From assembly GCF_003626575.1 (NCBI RefSeq), contig NZ_RBDY01000017.1, positions 78,308-142,307 of the forward strand: DNA of 64,000 nt. Reading direction: 5' to 3'. The number at the start of each line of letters is the position of its first letter. The first letter of the stretch is position 1. Origin of the DNA: Streptomyces radicis (GTDB lineage: Bacteria > Actinomycetota > Actinomycetes > Streptomycetales > Streptomycetaceae). Position numbers and translations under genes: made by a program. Shown one piece after another: positions 34,597 through 42,854 of this stretch. The notes beneath the pieces were generated by a model. It had not been told where the DNA came from and made no database searches. It saw only the letters and a list, made by a program, of their open reading frames with translations.

Positions 34597-35445
34597 TCAG
34601 AACAGCACGCTCATCAGCGTTCCCGCGCGCGTGAAGCCGAGGCGGCGGTAGACGGCGAGTGCGGGGGCGTTGAAGTCGTTGACGTAGAGGCTCGCCACGG
34701 GCGCGGTCTCGGCCAGGGCGTGTGCGAGCACGGTGGCGAGCCCGGCCGTCGCCAGGCCCCGGCCGCGCCGGTCGGGGGCCGTCCAGACGCCCTGGAGCTG
34801 GCAGATGTCAGGGGTGACCGCGCCGATCTCCGCCTTGAACACCACCCGCCCGTCCTCGACCCGGGCGAAGCAGCGGCCGGTGCCGAGGCTCTCGGCGACC
34901 CGTGACTGGTAGGCCAGGCCGCCGTCGTGCGCGTCGAGCGGCGAGATGCCCACCTCCTCGGTGAACATCGCCACGGCGGCCGGGAAGACCAGGTCCATCT
35001 CCGCCTTGCCGAGGCGCCGCACCAGCGGGTCGGGGGCGATGTCCCGGGGCACCGTGTCGGTGGCCAGCAGGGGCTGGCGCGGGCGCAGTTGACGCGCGGG
35101 GCCCCAGTGCGGCTCGAGCCGGGCCCACAGGCGCGCGGTGGGCCCGGCGGGGCCGACGATCGAGGAGCAGCGGCGGCCCTCGCGCAGCGCGCGTTCGGCG
35201 AACGCGCGCACGGCGCCCGCGCCGGCCCGGATGGGCACGAGGTTCGCCCCCGCGTAGCAGAGCGAGGTGAGCTTGCCCTGGCGGTAGTAGCCCCACATCT
35301 CGCCCCCGAGATACGGGGCTTCGAGCCCGGAGTCGAGCACCCGGGCGGTGACGAAGGCGTTGGCCACCGGGTCTTGGTGGAGCACGGCGAGGACGTCGTC
35401 GAGCTCGGGGGAGCCCAGGACCCGAGTGGTGGGTGTGGTCAGCAC
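34597..35445 (-). CDS. GNAT acetyltransferase with N-terminal DUF4081 domain
   Basis: A 282-residue protein: residues 1-130 match the DUF4081 type (LDDVLAVLHQDPVANAFVTA, then SLCYAGANLVPIRAG), and 150-282 form a GNAT domain with GVWTAPDRRGRGLATAGLA as the acetyl-CoA-binding loop and YVNDFNAPALAVYRRLGF as motif B. It is conserved next to ispG in streptomycetes, as I recall, but its substrate is unknown. I chose the GTG at 35445 (VLTTPTTRVLG), 41 bp after the ispG stop; longer frames run into ispG on the wrong phase. It is probably cotranscribed with ispG. Confidence 0.82.
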   Translation of the reverse strand: MLTTPTTRVLGSPELDDVLAVLHQDPVANAFVTARVLDSGLEAPYLGGEMWGYYRQGKLTSLCYAGANLVPIRAGAGAVRAFAERALREGRRCSSIVGPAGPTARLWARLEPHWGPARQLRPRQPLLATDTVPRDIAPDPLVRRLGKAEMDLVFPAAVAMFTEEVGISPLDAHDGGLAYQSRVAESLGTGRCFARVEDGRVVFKAEIGAVTPDICQLQGVWTAPDRRGRGLATAGLATVLAHALAETAPVASLYVNDFNAPALAVYRRLGFTRAGTLMSVLF

Positions 35446-35466
35446 GGACAGGGCCTTCGAAGGGTC

Positions 35467-35486
35467 GGGAACGGGGACGGGCGGGG
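35467..35486 (+). repeat. G-quadruplex-forming motif at the 3' end of ispG
   Basis: GGG-AAC-GGGG-AC-GGG-C-GGGG directly abuts the ispG stop codon. It shares GGGAACGGGGACGGG with the motif at 34576-34596, so both leftward genes end in the same G-rich element. Confidence 0.8.
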
Positions 35487-36641
35487 TCAGGCGACCGTGA
35501 CCGTGGGGTCGCCCGAGGCGACGCCTTCCTTCTCCATCGACTCGGCGATCTTCATGGCCTCGTCGATCAGCGTCTCCACGATCTTGGACTCGGGCACGGT
35601 CTTGATGACCTGGCCCTTGACGAAGATCTGGCCCTTGCCGTTCCCCGACGCGACGCCGAGGTCGGCCTCCCTGGCCTCGCCAGGGCCGTTGACCACACAG
35701 CCCATGACGGCCACGCGCAGCGGGACCTCCATGCCGGTCAGGCCCGCGGTGACCTCCTCGGCCAGCTTGTAGACGTCGACCTGGGCGCGGCCGCACGACG
35801 GGCAGGAGACGATCTCGAGGCCGCGCTCGCGCAGGCCGAGTGACTCCAGGATCTGCGAGCCGACCTTGACCTCCTCCACCGGCGGGGCGGAGAGGGAGAC
35901 GCGGATGGTGTCGCCGATGCCCTCGCTCAGCAGGGCGCCGAACGCCACCGCCGACTTGATCGTGCCCTGGAACGCCGGGCCCGCCTCGGTGACGCCGAGG
36001 TGGAGGGGGTAGTCGCAGCGCTCGGCGAGCAGCCGGTACGCGTTGACCATGATCACCGGGTCGTTGTGCTTCACGGAGATCTTGATGTCGCGGAAGTCGT
36101 GCTCCTCGAAGAGGGAACACTCCCACAGCGCGGACTCCACGAGCGCCTCTGGCGTGGCCTTGCCGTACTTGGCGAGCAGGCGCTTGTCGAGGGAGCCGGC
36201 GTTGACCCCGATGCGGATGGGGGTGCGCGTCTCCGACGCGGCCTTGGCGATCTCGGCGACCTTGTCGTCGAACTGCTTGATGTTCCCGGGGTTGACCCGG
36301 ACCGCGGCGCAGCCGGCGTCGATCGCCGCGAACACGTACTTGGGCTGGAAGTGGATGTCGGCGATGACCGGGATGCCCGACTTGCGGGCGATCACGGGCA
36401 GCGCGTCCGCGTCGTCCTGCGTGGGCACGGCGACCCTGACGATCTGGCAGCCCGACGCGGTCAGCTCCGCGATCTGCTGCAACGTCGCACCGATGTCCGA
36501 GGTGCGTGTCGTCGTCATCGACTGCACGGAGACCGGCGCTTCACCGCCTACGGCGACGGATCCGACCTGGATCTGGCGGCTGGCGCGGCGCGTGGCCAGC
36601 TTGGTCGGGACGGACGGCATTCCCAGCGAGATGGCTGTCAT
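35487..36641 (-). CDS. ispG: 4-hydroxy-3-methylbut-2-enyl diphosphate synthase (flavodoxin-type)
   Basis: A 384-residue iron-sulfur enzyme of the MEP isoprenoid pathway, converting MEcPP to HMBPP. The N-terminal barrel has VQSMTTTRTSD and ADIHFQPKY. The C-terminal cluster domain has CPSCGR (two Cys), GCVVNGPGEA (third Cys) and the Glu that completes the 4Fe-4S site. Length is normal for the short bacterial form. It is 61 bp after rseP and in the same direction as dxr, so two MEP-pathway genes flank the protease in one block. Confidence 0.95.
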   Translation of the reverse strand: MTAISLGMPSVPTKLATRRASRQIQVGSVAVGGEAPVSVQSMTTTRTSDIGATLQQIAELTASGCQIVRVAVPTQDDADALPVIARKSGIPVIADIHFQPKYVFAAIDAGCAAVRVNPGNIKQFDDKVAEIAKAASETRTPIRIGVNAGSLDKRLLAKYGKATPEALVESALWECSLFEEHDFRDIKISVKHNDPVIMVNAYRLLAERCDYPLHLGVTEAGPAFQGTIKSAVAFGALLSEGIGDTIRVSLSAPPVEEVKVGSQILESLGLRERGLEIVSCPSCGRAQVDVYKLAEEVTAGLTGMEVPLRVAVMGCVVNGPGEAREADLGVASGNGKGQIFVKGQVIKTVPESKIVETLIDEAMKIAESMEKEGVASGDPTVTVA

Positions 36642-36702
36642 GTGATTCGTGCAACCCCACGGTAAGGACGGGCGGGCTCCAGGACTTCGAGCCTACGGCA
36701 CC

Positions 36703-38007
36703 TCACCCGGTCAACCGCACCGGGTTGACAATATCGGCCGCGAGCACCAACAGGGTGAAGCAGATGAACACGCCCGCCACCACGTACGCGACCGGCATCA
36801 GCTTCGCGACGTCGAAGGGGCCGGGGTCGGGCCGCTTGGTGACCCTGGCCCAGCCGCGGCGCAGCGACTCCCACACCGCGCCCGCGATGTGGCCGCCGTC
36901 CAGCGGCAGCAGCGGCAGCATGTTGAAGAGGAAGAGCGACAGGTTGAACCCCGCGACCAGGAACAGCGCGGTCGCCACCTGCTGGCTCGCCGGGATGTCC
37001 AGGGTGAAGATCTCGCCGCCCACGCGGGCCGCGCCGACCACGCCCATCGGGGAGTCGGGCTCCCGCTCGCCGTTCCCCAGGACGGCGTTCCACAGCCCGG
37101 GGATCTCGGAGGGGATGTCCACCAGCGCCTGCACGCCCGTGGTCATGATGTCGCCCATGCGCTCGACGGCCTGCGGGAAGTCCTGCCTGACGATGCCGCC
37201 GGCGGGCGAGAAGCCGAGGAACCCGGCGGTCACGAACTCGCCCTCGACATAGCCGCCGTCGCCGTCGGTCCTGGCCACCTGGTTCTCGATGAGGTCGGCC
37301 TGGAGGTCCACCTCACGCCCGTCGCGCTCGACGGTGATGGTGGCCGCGCCCGTGGTCTCCCTGATGCGCTCCTGGAGCGTCCCCCACTCGTCCATACGCT
37401 CGCCGTTGAACGCCACGATGATGTCCCCGGCGCGCAGCCCGGCCGCCGCGGCGGGCGCGGGCTGGTCGGTGTCCCGGCAGTCCCTCGGCTCCTCGCTCTG
37501 GTCGATGACGCACTCGGAGACCGTGCCCACGGCGGTCGTCTGGGTGTTGATCCCGAAGCCCATCAGCACGCCGAGGAAGATCGTCACGGCCAGGATCAGG
37601 TTCATCCCGGGGCCCGCGAACATCACGATCACGCGCTTCCACGGCTTGCGCGTGTAGAACAGCCGCTTCTCGTCGCCCGGCTGGAGCTCCTCGAACGCGG
37701 CGGCCCTGGCGTCCTCGATCATCCCCCGGAACGGCGACGTGGAACGCTGCCTGATCGCTCCGTCGTCGCCCGGCGGGAACATCCCGATCATGCGGATGTA
37801 GCCGCCCAGCGGGATCGCCTTGATCCCGAACTCCGTCTCCTTCTTCTTCCGCGACCAGATCGTCGGCCCGAAGCCGACCATGAACTGCGGCACCCTGACC
37901 CCGAACATGCGCGCGGTCGAGAAGTGCCCCAGCTCGTGCCACGCGATGGAGAACAGCAGCCCGAAGACGAAGACGAGTATGCCGAGGATGAACATCAACG
38001 CCGTCAT
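36703..38007 (-). CDS. rseP: Site-2 zinc metalloprotease, RseP family
   Basis: A 434-residue intramembrane protease. HELGH (residues 24-28) in the first membrane helix is the zinc site. A PDZ domain lies at about 190-265 (GLRAGDIIVAFNGE), and LLPLDGGH (about 368) near the C-terminus supplies the third ligand. About four membrane segments are visible. It cuts within the membrane, typically anti-sigma factors or signal-peptide remnants. The ATG overlaps the dxr stop as ATGA, so the two are translationally coupled. Usual dxr-rseP-ispG order. Confidence 0.93.
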   Translation of the reverse strand: MTALMFILGILVFVFGLLFSIAWHELGHFSTARMFGVRVPQFMVGFGPTIWSRKKKETEFGIKAIPLGGYIRMIGMFPPGDDGAIRQRSTSPFRGMIEDARAAAFEELQPGDEKRLFYTRKPWKRVIVMFAGPGMNLILAVTIFLGVLMGFGINTQTTAVGTVSECVIDQSEEPRDCRDTDQPAPAAAAGLRAGDIIVAFNGERMDEWGTLQERIRETTGAATITVERDGREVDLQADLIENQVARTDGDGGYVEGEFVTAGFLGFSPAGGIVRQDFPQAVERMGDIMTTGVQALVDIPSEIPGLWNAVLGNGEREPDSPMGVVGAARVGGEIFTLDIPASQQVATALFLVAGFNLSLFLFNMLPLLPLDGGHIAGAVWESLRRGWARVTKRPDPGPFDVAKLMPVAYVVAGVFICFTLLVLAADIVNPVRLTG

Positions 38008-39278
38008 GCGGTCACTGCCTCCGTCGTGGTCCCGCCGGCCGTCCCGGCGAGCTCGCGGGCACGCCGCCGCGCCCTGGTCTCCGCTTCGAGGACGTCCGAC
38101 AGGGTCAAGGAGGTTCCGGAACAGGAGTCGCCCTGCTCCTCGACGACCTGGGCGACGGTGTCCACGATCCCGGTGAACGGCAGCAGCCCGGCGAGGAAGG
38201 CGTCGACACACTCCTCGTTCGCCGCGTTGAACACCGCGGGCGCGGTACCGCCGAGGCTACCCACCTTCCTGGCGAGCGGCACCGAGGGGAAGGCATCGGT
38301 GTCCAGCGGCAGGAACTCCCACGTGTGCGCCCGCGTCCAGTCGCACGGCGCCGCGGCCCCCGGCACCCGCTCGGGCCAGCCGAGGGCGAGCGCGATCGGC
38401 ATCCGCATGTCCGGCGGGCTCGCCTGCGCCAGCGTCGACCCGTCCACGAACTCCACCATCGAGTGCACATACGACTGGGGGTGGACCACGACCTCGATCC
38501 GCTCGAACGGGATCCCGTAGAGCAGATGGGCCTCGATCACCTCAAGGCCCTTGTTGACCAGCGTCGCGGAGTTGATCGAGATCACCGGGCCCATGTCCCA
38601 CGTGGGGTGCGCCAGCGCCTCCCCTGGCGTCACCCCGGCCAGCTCCCCCCGCGACCTGCCGCGGAACGGGCCGCCGCTCGCCGTGACCACGAGCCGCGCC
38701 ACCTCGGGACGGGTGCCGCCCATGAGCGCCTGGAAGAGCGCCGAGTGCTCGGAGTCCACGGGGATGATCTGGCCCGGCTTCGCCAGCGACGTCACCAGCG
38801 GGCCGCCCACGATGAGCGACTCCTTGTTCGCCAGGGCGAGGATGTGGCCCGCCTCCAACGCCGCAAGCGTCGGCGCCAGCCCGATCGAGCCGGTGATCCC
38901 GTTCAGCACGGTGTGGCACGGGCCCGCCGCCAGCCGCGTCGCCGCGTCGGGGCCCGCCAGGATCTCCGGGATCGGCTGCCCCACGCCGTACTGCGCCCGC
39001 AGCGCCTCCCGCAGCTCGACCGCCAGGTCCTCCCTGGCGATCGCCACCGTCCGCACCTGGAGCCGGTGCGCCTGCCCGGCCAGCAGGTCGATCCGCCCGC
39101 CCGCGGCGGAGAGCCCCGTGACCCGGAACAGCCCGGGATTCCGCAGCACCACGTCGATGGCCTGCGTCCCGATCGACCCCGTCGACCCCAGGACCACGAT
39201 GTCCCTCGGCCCTTCGGGCGGCGGCTCCGCCGGATAGCGCGTATGCGGATCGGCGAGACAGACGGCGCTCAAGGTCAT
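38004..39278 (-). CDS. dxr: 1-deoxy-D-xylulose-5-phosphate reductoisomerase
   Basis: A 424-residue NADPH-dependent enzyme that catalyses the first committed step of the MEP pathway. VLGSTGSIGTQA is the NADPH-binding loop; ANKESLIVGG, VDSEHSALFQ and NKGLEVIEAH carry metal and substrate ligands. The start is uncertain. ATG 39278 has GGGAGG directly against it; GTG 39302 (432 residues) has a GGGG element; and TTG 39272, six bases after GGGAGG, gives the 'MS..LADPH' beginning I remember for streptomycete Dxr. Its start is only 60 bp from the stop of the T7SS-side gene at 39339 on the same strand. Confidence 0.95.
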   Translation of the reverse strand: MTLSAVCLADPHTRYPAEPPPEGPRDIVVLGSTGSIGTQAIDVVLRNPGLFRVTGLSAAGGRIDLLAGQAHRLQVRTVAIAREDLAVELREALRAQYGVGQPIPEILAGPDAATRLAAGPCHTVLNGITGSIGLAPTLAALEAGHILALANKESLIVGGPLVTSLAKPGQIIPVDSEHSALFQALMGGTRPEVARLVVTASGGPFRGRSRGELAGVTPGEALAHPTWDMGPVISINSATLVNKGLEVIEAHLLYGIPFERIEVVVHPQSYVHSMVEFVDGSTLAQASPPDMRMPIALALGWPERVPGAAAPCDWTRAHTWEFLPLDTDAFPSVPLARKVGSLGGTAPAVFNAANEECVDAFLAGLLPFTGIVDTVAQVVEEQGDSCSGTSLTLSDVLEAETRARRRARELAGTAGGTTTEAVTA

Positions 39279-39338
39279 CCTCCCATTGTCACTGCTCCGC
39301 ACGGTGCCCCGGACAGGGACCCCGTCGCGGCCCCTCCC

Positions 39339-40022
39339 CTACCCATGACCCACATCGAGGCGGCTGGGGTTGCCCAGAAGTCCCGTTTCGCTGTCGGTCG
39401 GCACCATCCGCACCAGCAGCCTGGCCGTCCTGGTGCACCACAGCGTGGCGTTCTCGGCGAAGGTCGGCAGCGCCTCCGCCTGCACCTCGGGCAGCGCGAG
39501 CAGCCGCCCGACCACCCGCGCCTCGTCGGGCGACACCCGCTGCACCCCCACCAGGGCCGCCCGCTCCACCAGCCGGTGCGACACCTGGCTCAGATACGGC
39601 AGCAGCGTCAGCACCGGCTGCCACGGCGCCGAGGCGACCCGCCCCCGCGGCGGCTTGATCCCGCAGTCCCGCACCACGAGCACCGGGCTGCCGAGCGTCG
39701 CCCCCAGCGGCGGCACCCGGCCCACCTCGTGCAGCGTCATGCACTCGAGGCCGCCGTTCGCCGCCTGCGCAAGCCGCGTCCACAGCTGCGGGCGGCCCGT
39801 CTCCACCACGACCCGCGCCCCGGTCGCCACCGCCCGCAGCGCCAGCACCTGCGCCGCCCACACCCCGCCGATCAGCACCACGTCGTACGGCACCGGGTGG
39901 TGGATCCCCAGCACCGCGGGCCGCGACCTGCTGTCCACCCCGACGATGATCCCGTCGTCCCCGACCGGCAGCGCGAGCGCGTCGAGCTCCTCGGCCGACA
40001 GCACGTGCCCCGCGCCGCCCAT
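39339..40022 (-). CDS. Conserved T7SS-linked protein of unknown function
   Basis: A 227-residue protein with no signal peptide. It has alternating beta and alpha segments (IIVGVDSRSRPAVLGI, YDVVLIGGVWAAQVLALRA, ARVVVETGRPQLWTRLAQAA) that look like a Rossmann-type or FHA-like fold, but no catalytic motif. Its ATG overlaps the eccE stop (ATGA), so it is made with eccE. A second component next to eccE is usual in streptomycete ESX loci in my recollection. The role is unknown; an association with the secretion machine is inferred only from coupling. Confidence 0.65.
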   Translation of the reverse strand: MGGAGHVLSAEELDALALPVGDDGIIVGVDSRSRPAVLGIHHPVPYDVVLIGGVWAAQVLALRAVATGARVVVETGRPQLWTRLAQAANGGLECMTLHEVGRVPPLGATLGSPVLVVRDCGIKPPRGRVASAPWQPVLTLLPYLSQVSHRLVERAALVGVQRVSPDEARVVGRLLALPEVQAEALPTFAENATLWCTRTARLLVRMVPTDSETGLLGNPSRLDVGHG

Positions 40023-41302
40023 CAGCGCCCACCCCCCAGGGGCAGCGTCGCCCGCAGCCCCGACAGCTGCCGCCGGTCCATCCGCGTCAGCCCCACCCGG
40101 GCGGCCCGCGCCGCCCGCGCCAGCTGACGGCTCGCCTCACGCAACTCGCCCTCGCCGCGCCCCGTGACCCGCACATGACCACTCAGCACGGCGTCGCCCC
40201 GCCCCTGGCCGCGCAGCGTCAGCGCGAACGTCGTGGCGAACGCGGGCAGCGACGTCAGCAGCGCCACCAGGCCGGGCAGCGGCGTCGCCCCCGGACCCAG
40301 CTCCGGCCACCGCGCCACCCGGAATGTCGTGTGCCACCGGTCGTCGCACCGCCAGGCCCGCAGCCCCTCCGCCGTCCGCCGCGGCCGCTGCCCCTCGCTC
40401 CGGCCTATCAGCGCCGTCGCCGCGGGATTCGAGCTCGTGCACGCCGCCACCGCGGAGAGCAGCTCGGCCTCGCTCAGCACCGTCGCCGTGAACCCCGCCC
40501 CCGTCAGCCTGCTCGCCAGCTGATCGGCCGCGCGCGTCAGACAGCGCTGCGCGCCCTCGAGCCCTCCGCCGCGCTCCGCCACCGCCTCGGGGCACAGCTC
40601 AGGATCCAGCCGCAGCGCCACCCACGTCAGCCGCAGCGCGGGCGCGTCACCCTCCCGCTGCAACAACGCGTAACTCGTCCCCGCGACCGACCGGTCCGGC
40701 AGCACGGGCGCGGGCGCGGGCTGCGTGTACTGCACCGACTGCACCGACTCCAGGCGGATCCCGTCCGTCTCGAGCGCCCCGTACAGCAGCGAGAGCGGCA
40801 ACGGGCGCACCGCGCGCCCGGGTTGCAGCGGGGCCATCGAGGCCTCGACGCGCAGCACCGCCGTCAGCGTCCCGCCGTCCCCCGCCATCCCGACCTCGCG
40901 CCGCTCCCTGCCGTCCCGGCCACCCCGCGCGGCCACCGCGTAACTCCGCAGCCCAGGACGGCACTCGGCGGCCAGCGCGAACAGCGGATCCGCGCCCCGC
41001 GGCAGCGCCTCGGCCGCCGCCCGCCTCGCCCGCCGGTCCACCAGCGCCGCGCCGAGCCACCCCGGCAGCGTCTCCCCCCGCCGCCAGGCCACCACCACGA
41101 GCACGAGCAGCGCCGAAGGCACCACCGCGAGCGCCCCGAGCGCCCAGCTCTCCGCGACCCACCCGGCCGCCACCAGCCCACCGGCCGCCTGCACACACAG
41201 CAGCGGCCCCAGCGGGATCGGCCCCCCTGGCCCCGGCACGGCCCGCGGCAGCACCGCGCGCCCGGGCTCTCCGGCCGTCCGCGTCGTGACGTTCGCCCGC
41301 AT
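40022..41302 (-). CDS. eccE: Type VII secretion protein EccE
   Basis: A 426-residue membrane component of the ESX secretion complex. Two hydrophobic segments lie near residues 28-70 (GPLLCVQAAGGLVAAGW and ALGALAVVPSALLVLVVVAW), followed by a large soluble domain; this is EccE topology. LETDGIRLESVQSVQYTQP and the C-terminal GLTRMDRRQLSGLRATLPLG resemble streptomycete EccE. I chose the ATG at 41302 because GGGAGGGGG lies five bases upstream; a longer frame adds 23 residues without support. It is divergent from eccB across a 93-bp spacer that contains a GTGATCG/CGATCAC inverted repeat. Confidence 0.82.
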   Translation of the reverse strand: MRANVTTRTAGEPGRAVLPRAVPGPGGPIPLGPLLCVQAAGGLVAAGWVAESWALGALAVVPSALLVLVVVAWRRGETLPGWLGAALVDRRARRAAAEALPRGADPLFALAAECRPGLRSYAVAARGGRDGRERREVGMAGDGGTLTAVLRVEASMAPLQPGRAVRPLPLSLLYGALETDGIRLESVQSVQYTQPAPAPVLPDRSVAGTSYALLQREGDAPALRLTWVALRLDPELCPEAVAERGGGLEGAQRCLTRAADQLASRLTGAGFTATVLSEAELLSAVAACTSSNPAATALIGRSEGQRPRRTAEGLRAWRCDDRWHTTFRVARWPELGPGATPLPGLVALLTSLPAFATTFALTLRGQGRGDAVLSGHVRVTGRGEGELREASRQLARAARAARVGLTRMDRRQLSGLRATLPLGGGR

Positions 41303-41395
41303 CACGCCCCCTCCCGACAGTGATCGAACCGTCACCCGGCATAGTAGATCCTCGGTCTGACGTCCGATCACGGGCAGGGGGAGGGGCGGACACCC

Positions 41396-42853
41396 ATGGC
41401 GTCACGCAAGGACGAGCTGAACGCGTACACCTTCGCCAAACGGCGCACGGTCGCCGCGTTCCTCCAGCCGGCGCCCACCGTGACCGAGGAGGGCGCGCCG
41501 CGCCCCCTGCGCGCGGTGCTGCCCGGCATGGTCGTCGGCGCGCTGATCCTGGCGGGCTTCGGCGCGTGGGGCATGTTCCGCCCCTCCGTCCCCGATGGCT
41601 GGGACGAGCCGGGACGCAACATCATCATCGGCAGCGACTCCACCACCCGCTACGTCGTCCTGGAGACCGAGGGCCGCGCCCAGCTCCACCCCGTGCTCAA
41701 CCTCTCCTCCGCCCGCCTCCTCCTCGACGACCCCGACTCGTTCGACATCGTCAACGTCGACGAGTCCGAGCTGGACAGCGGCGCCGTCCCCCGCGGCCCC
41801 ACCCTCGGCATCCCCTACGCCCCCGACCGGCTCCCCGCCACCGACGAGGCCGCGGACGCCAAGCGCTGGGCCGTCTGCCAGCGCCCCGGCGGCGGCGAGG
41901 GCGACATCCAGCAGGCGACGTTCGTCCTCGCCGCCGACGACACCGGCCGCGTCGAGGGCGACGAACGCCTCACGGGGCGCGACGTCCTCTTCGTCGAGTC
42001 CGGCGGAACGCCCTACCTCGTCGACCCCGCGGGCACCAGGTACCCCATCGCCGACGAGGGCCGCGACGTGCTGCTCCGCCTGCTGACCCGCGGCGATCCG
42101 CAGCCCGTGAGCGGAGAGTGGCTCGCGACGTTCGCCGAGGGCGACACCATCGGCTTCCCCGAGCTGCCCGACGTGGGCGCACCGGCCGGCGTCCCCGGGC
42201 TCATCGAGGCCGCGAACACCGTCGGCACGGTCGTGCGCGCCCCCACGGGCGCGGGCCCTCAGCACTATGTCGTCCTGCCGGGACGGGTCGTCCCCGTCAC
42301 CGACTTCACCGCCTATCTGCTGCTCAACAGCCCCGCCACCGAGATCCTCGGCCAGCAGGGCGACGCCTTGGCGCTCGGCGCCCAGAACGTCACCCCCGCC
42401 CCAGCGGACGAGAGCGTCGAACGCGACTGGCCCGAGCCCGTCACCGAGCAGGTCAACGGCGCGGGCCGGGACACCGTCTGCTCCGTGCTCCACGGCGTGG
42501 ACGGCGGCGACGGCAGCACCGAGGTCACCACATGGGCGGGCGAGGACTACCCCGCCACCATCGCCTCCGGGTCGGCCAGCGCGTATGTCACCCCGGGATC
42601 GGGCCTGCTCTACCGCCAGGTCACGGGCGAACAGGCCGAGGCGGGCCGGGTGTTCCTGGTGACCGACACCGGCCTGCGCTACCCCGTCCAGACCACCGCC
42701 ACCGCCACCGAGGGGGAGCCCGACGACCGGGCGCACATCCGCCTCGGCTACGGCGACGTCACCCCCGTCCCGGTCCCCGCCCACTGGTCGGGGTTCCTGC
42801 CGACCGGGCCGAGCCTGGACACCGAGAGCGCCCAGCAGCCGCAGGGTTCCTGA
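41396..42853 (+). CDS. eccB: Type VII secretion protein EccB
   Basis: A 485-residue core ESX component. The N-terminus MASRKDELNAYTFAKRRTVA is the family signature, one transmembrane helix follows (about residues 42-63), and the rest is a large extracytoplasmic domain of repeated beta segments (for example TPYLVDPAGTRYPIADEG and TDTGLRYPVQT). The ATG at 41396 has GGGGAGG upstream. It is followed one base later by mycP, so the two are cotranscribed. Confidence 0.93.
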   Translation: MASRKDELNAYTFAKRRTVAAFLQPAPTVTEEGAPRPLRAVLPGMVVGALILAGFGAWGMFRPSVPDGWDEPGRNIIIGSDSTTRYVVLETEGRAQLHPVLNLSSARLLLDDPDSFDIVNVDESELDSGAVPRGPTLGIPYAPDRLPATDEAADAKRWAVCQRPGGGEGDIQQATFVLAADDTGRVEGDERLTGRDVLFVESGGTPYLVDPAGTRYPIADEGRDVLLRLLTRGDPQPVSGEWLATFAEGDTIGFPELPDVGAPAGVPGLIEAANTVGTVVRAPTGAGPQHYVVLPGRVVPVTDFTAYLLLNSPATEILGQQGDALALGAQNVTPAPADESVERDWPEPVTEQVNGAGRDTVCSVLHGVDGGDGSTEVTTWAGEDYPATIASGSASAYVTPGSGLLYRQVTGEQAEAGRVFLVTDTGLRYPVQTTATATEGEPDDRAHIRLGYGDVTPVPVPAHWSGFLPTGPSLDTESAQQPQGS

Positions 42854-42854
42854 C

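Noticed and set aside
41320..41371. GTGATCG...CGATCAC inverted repeat in the eccE-eccB spacer as a regulator site
   Set aside because: Arms are 7 bp and 38 bp apart; a chance match cannot be excluded, so it is only mentioned under eccE.
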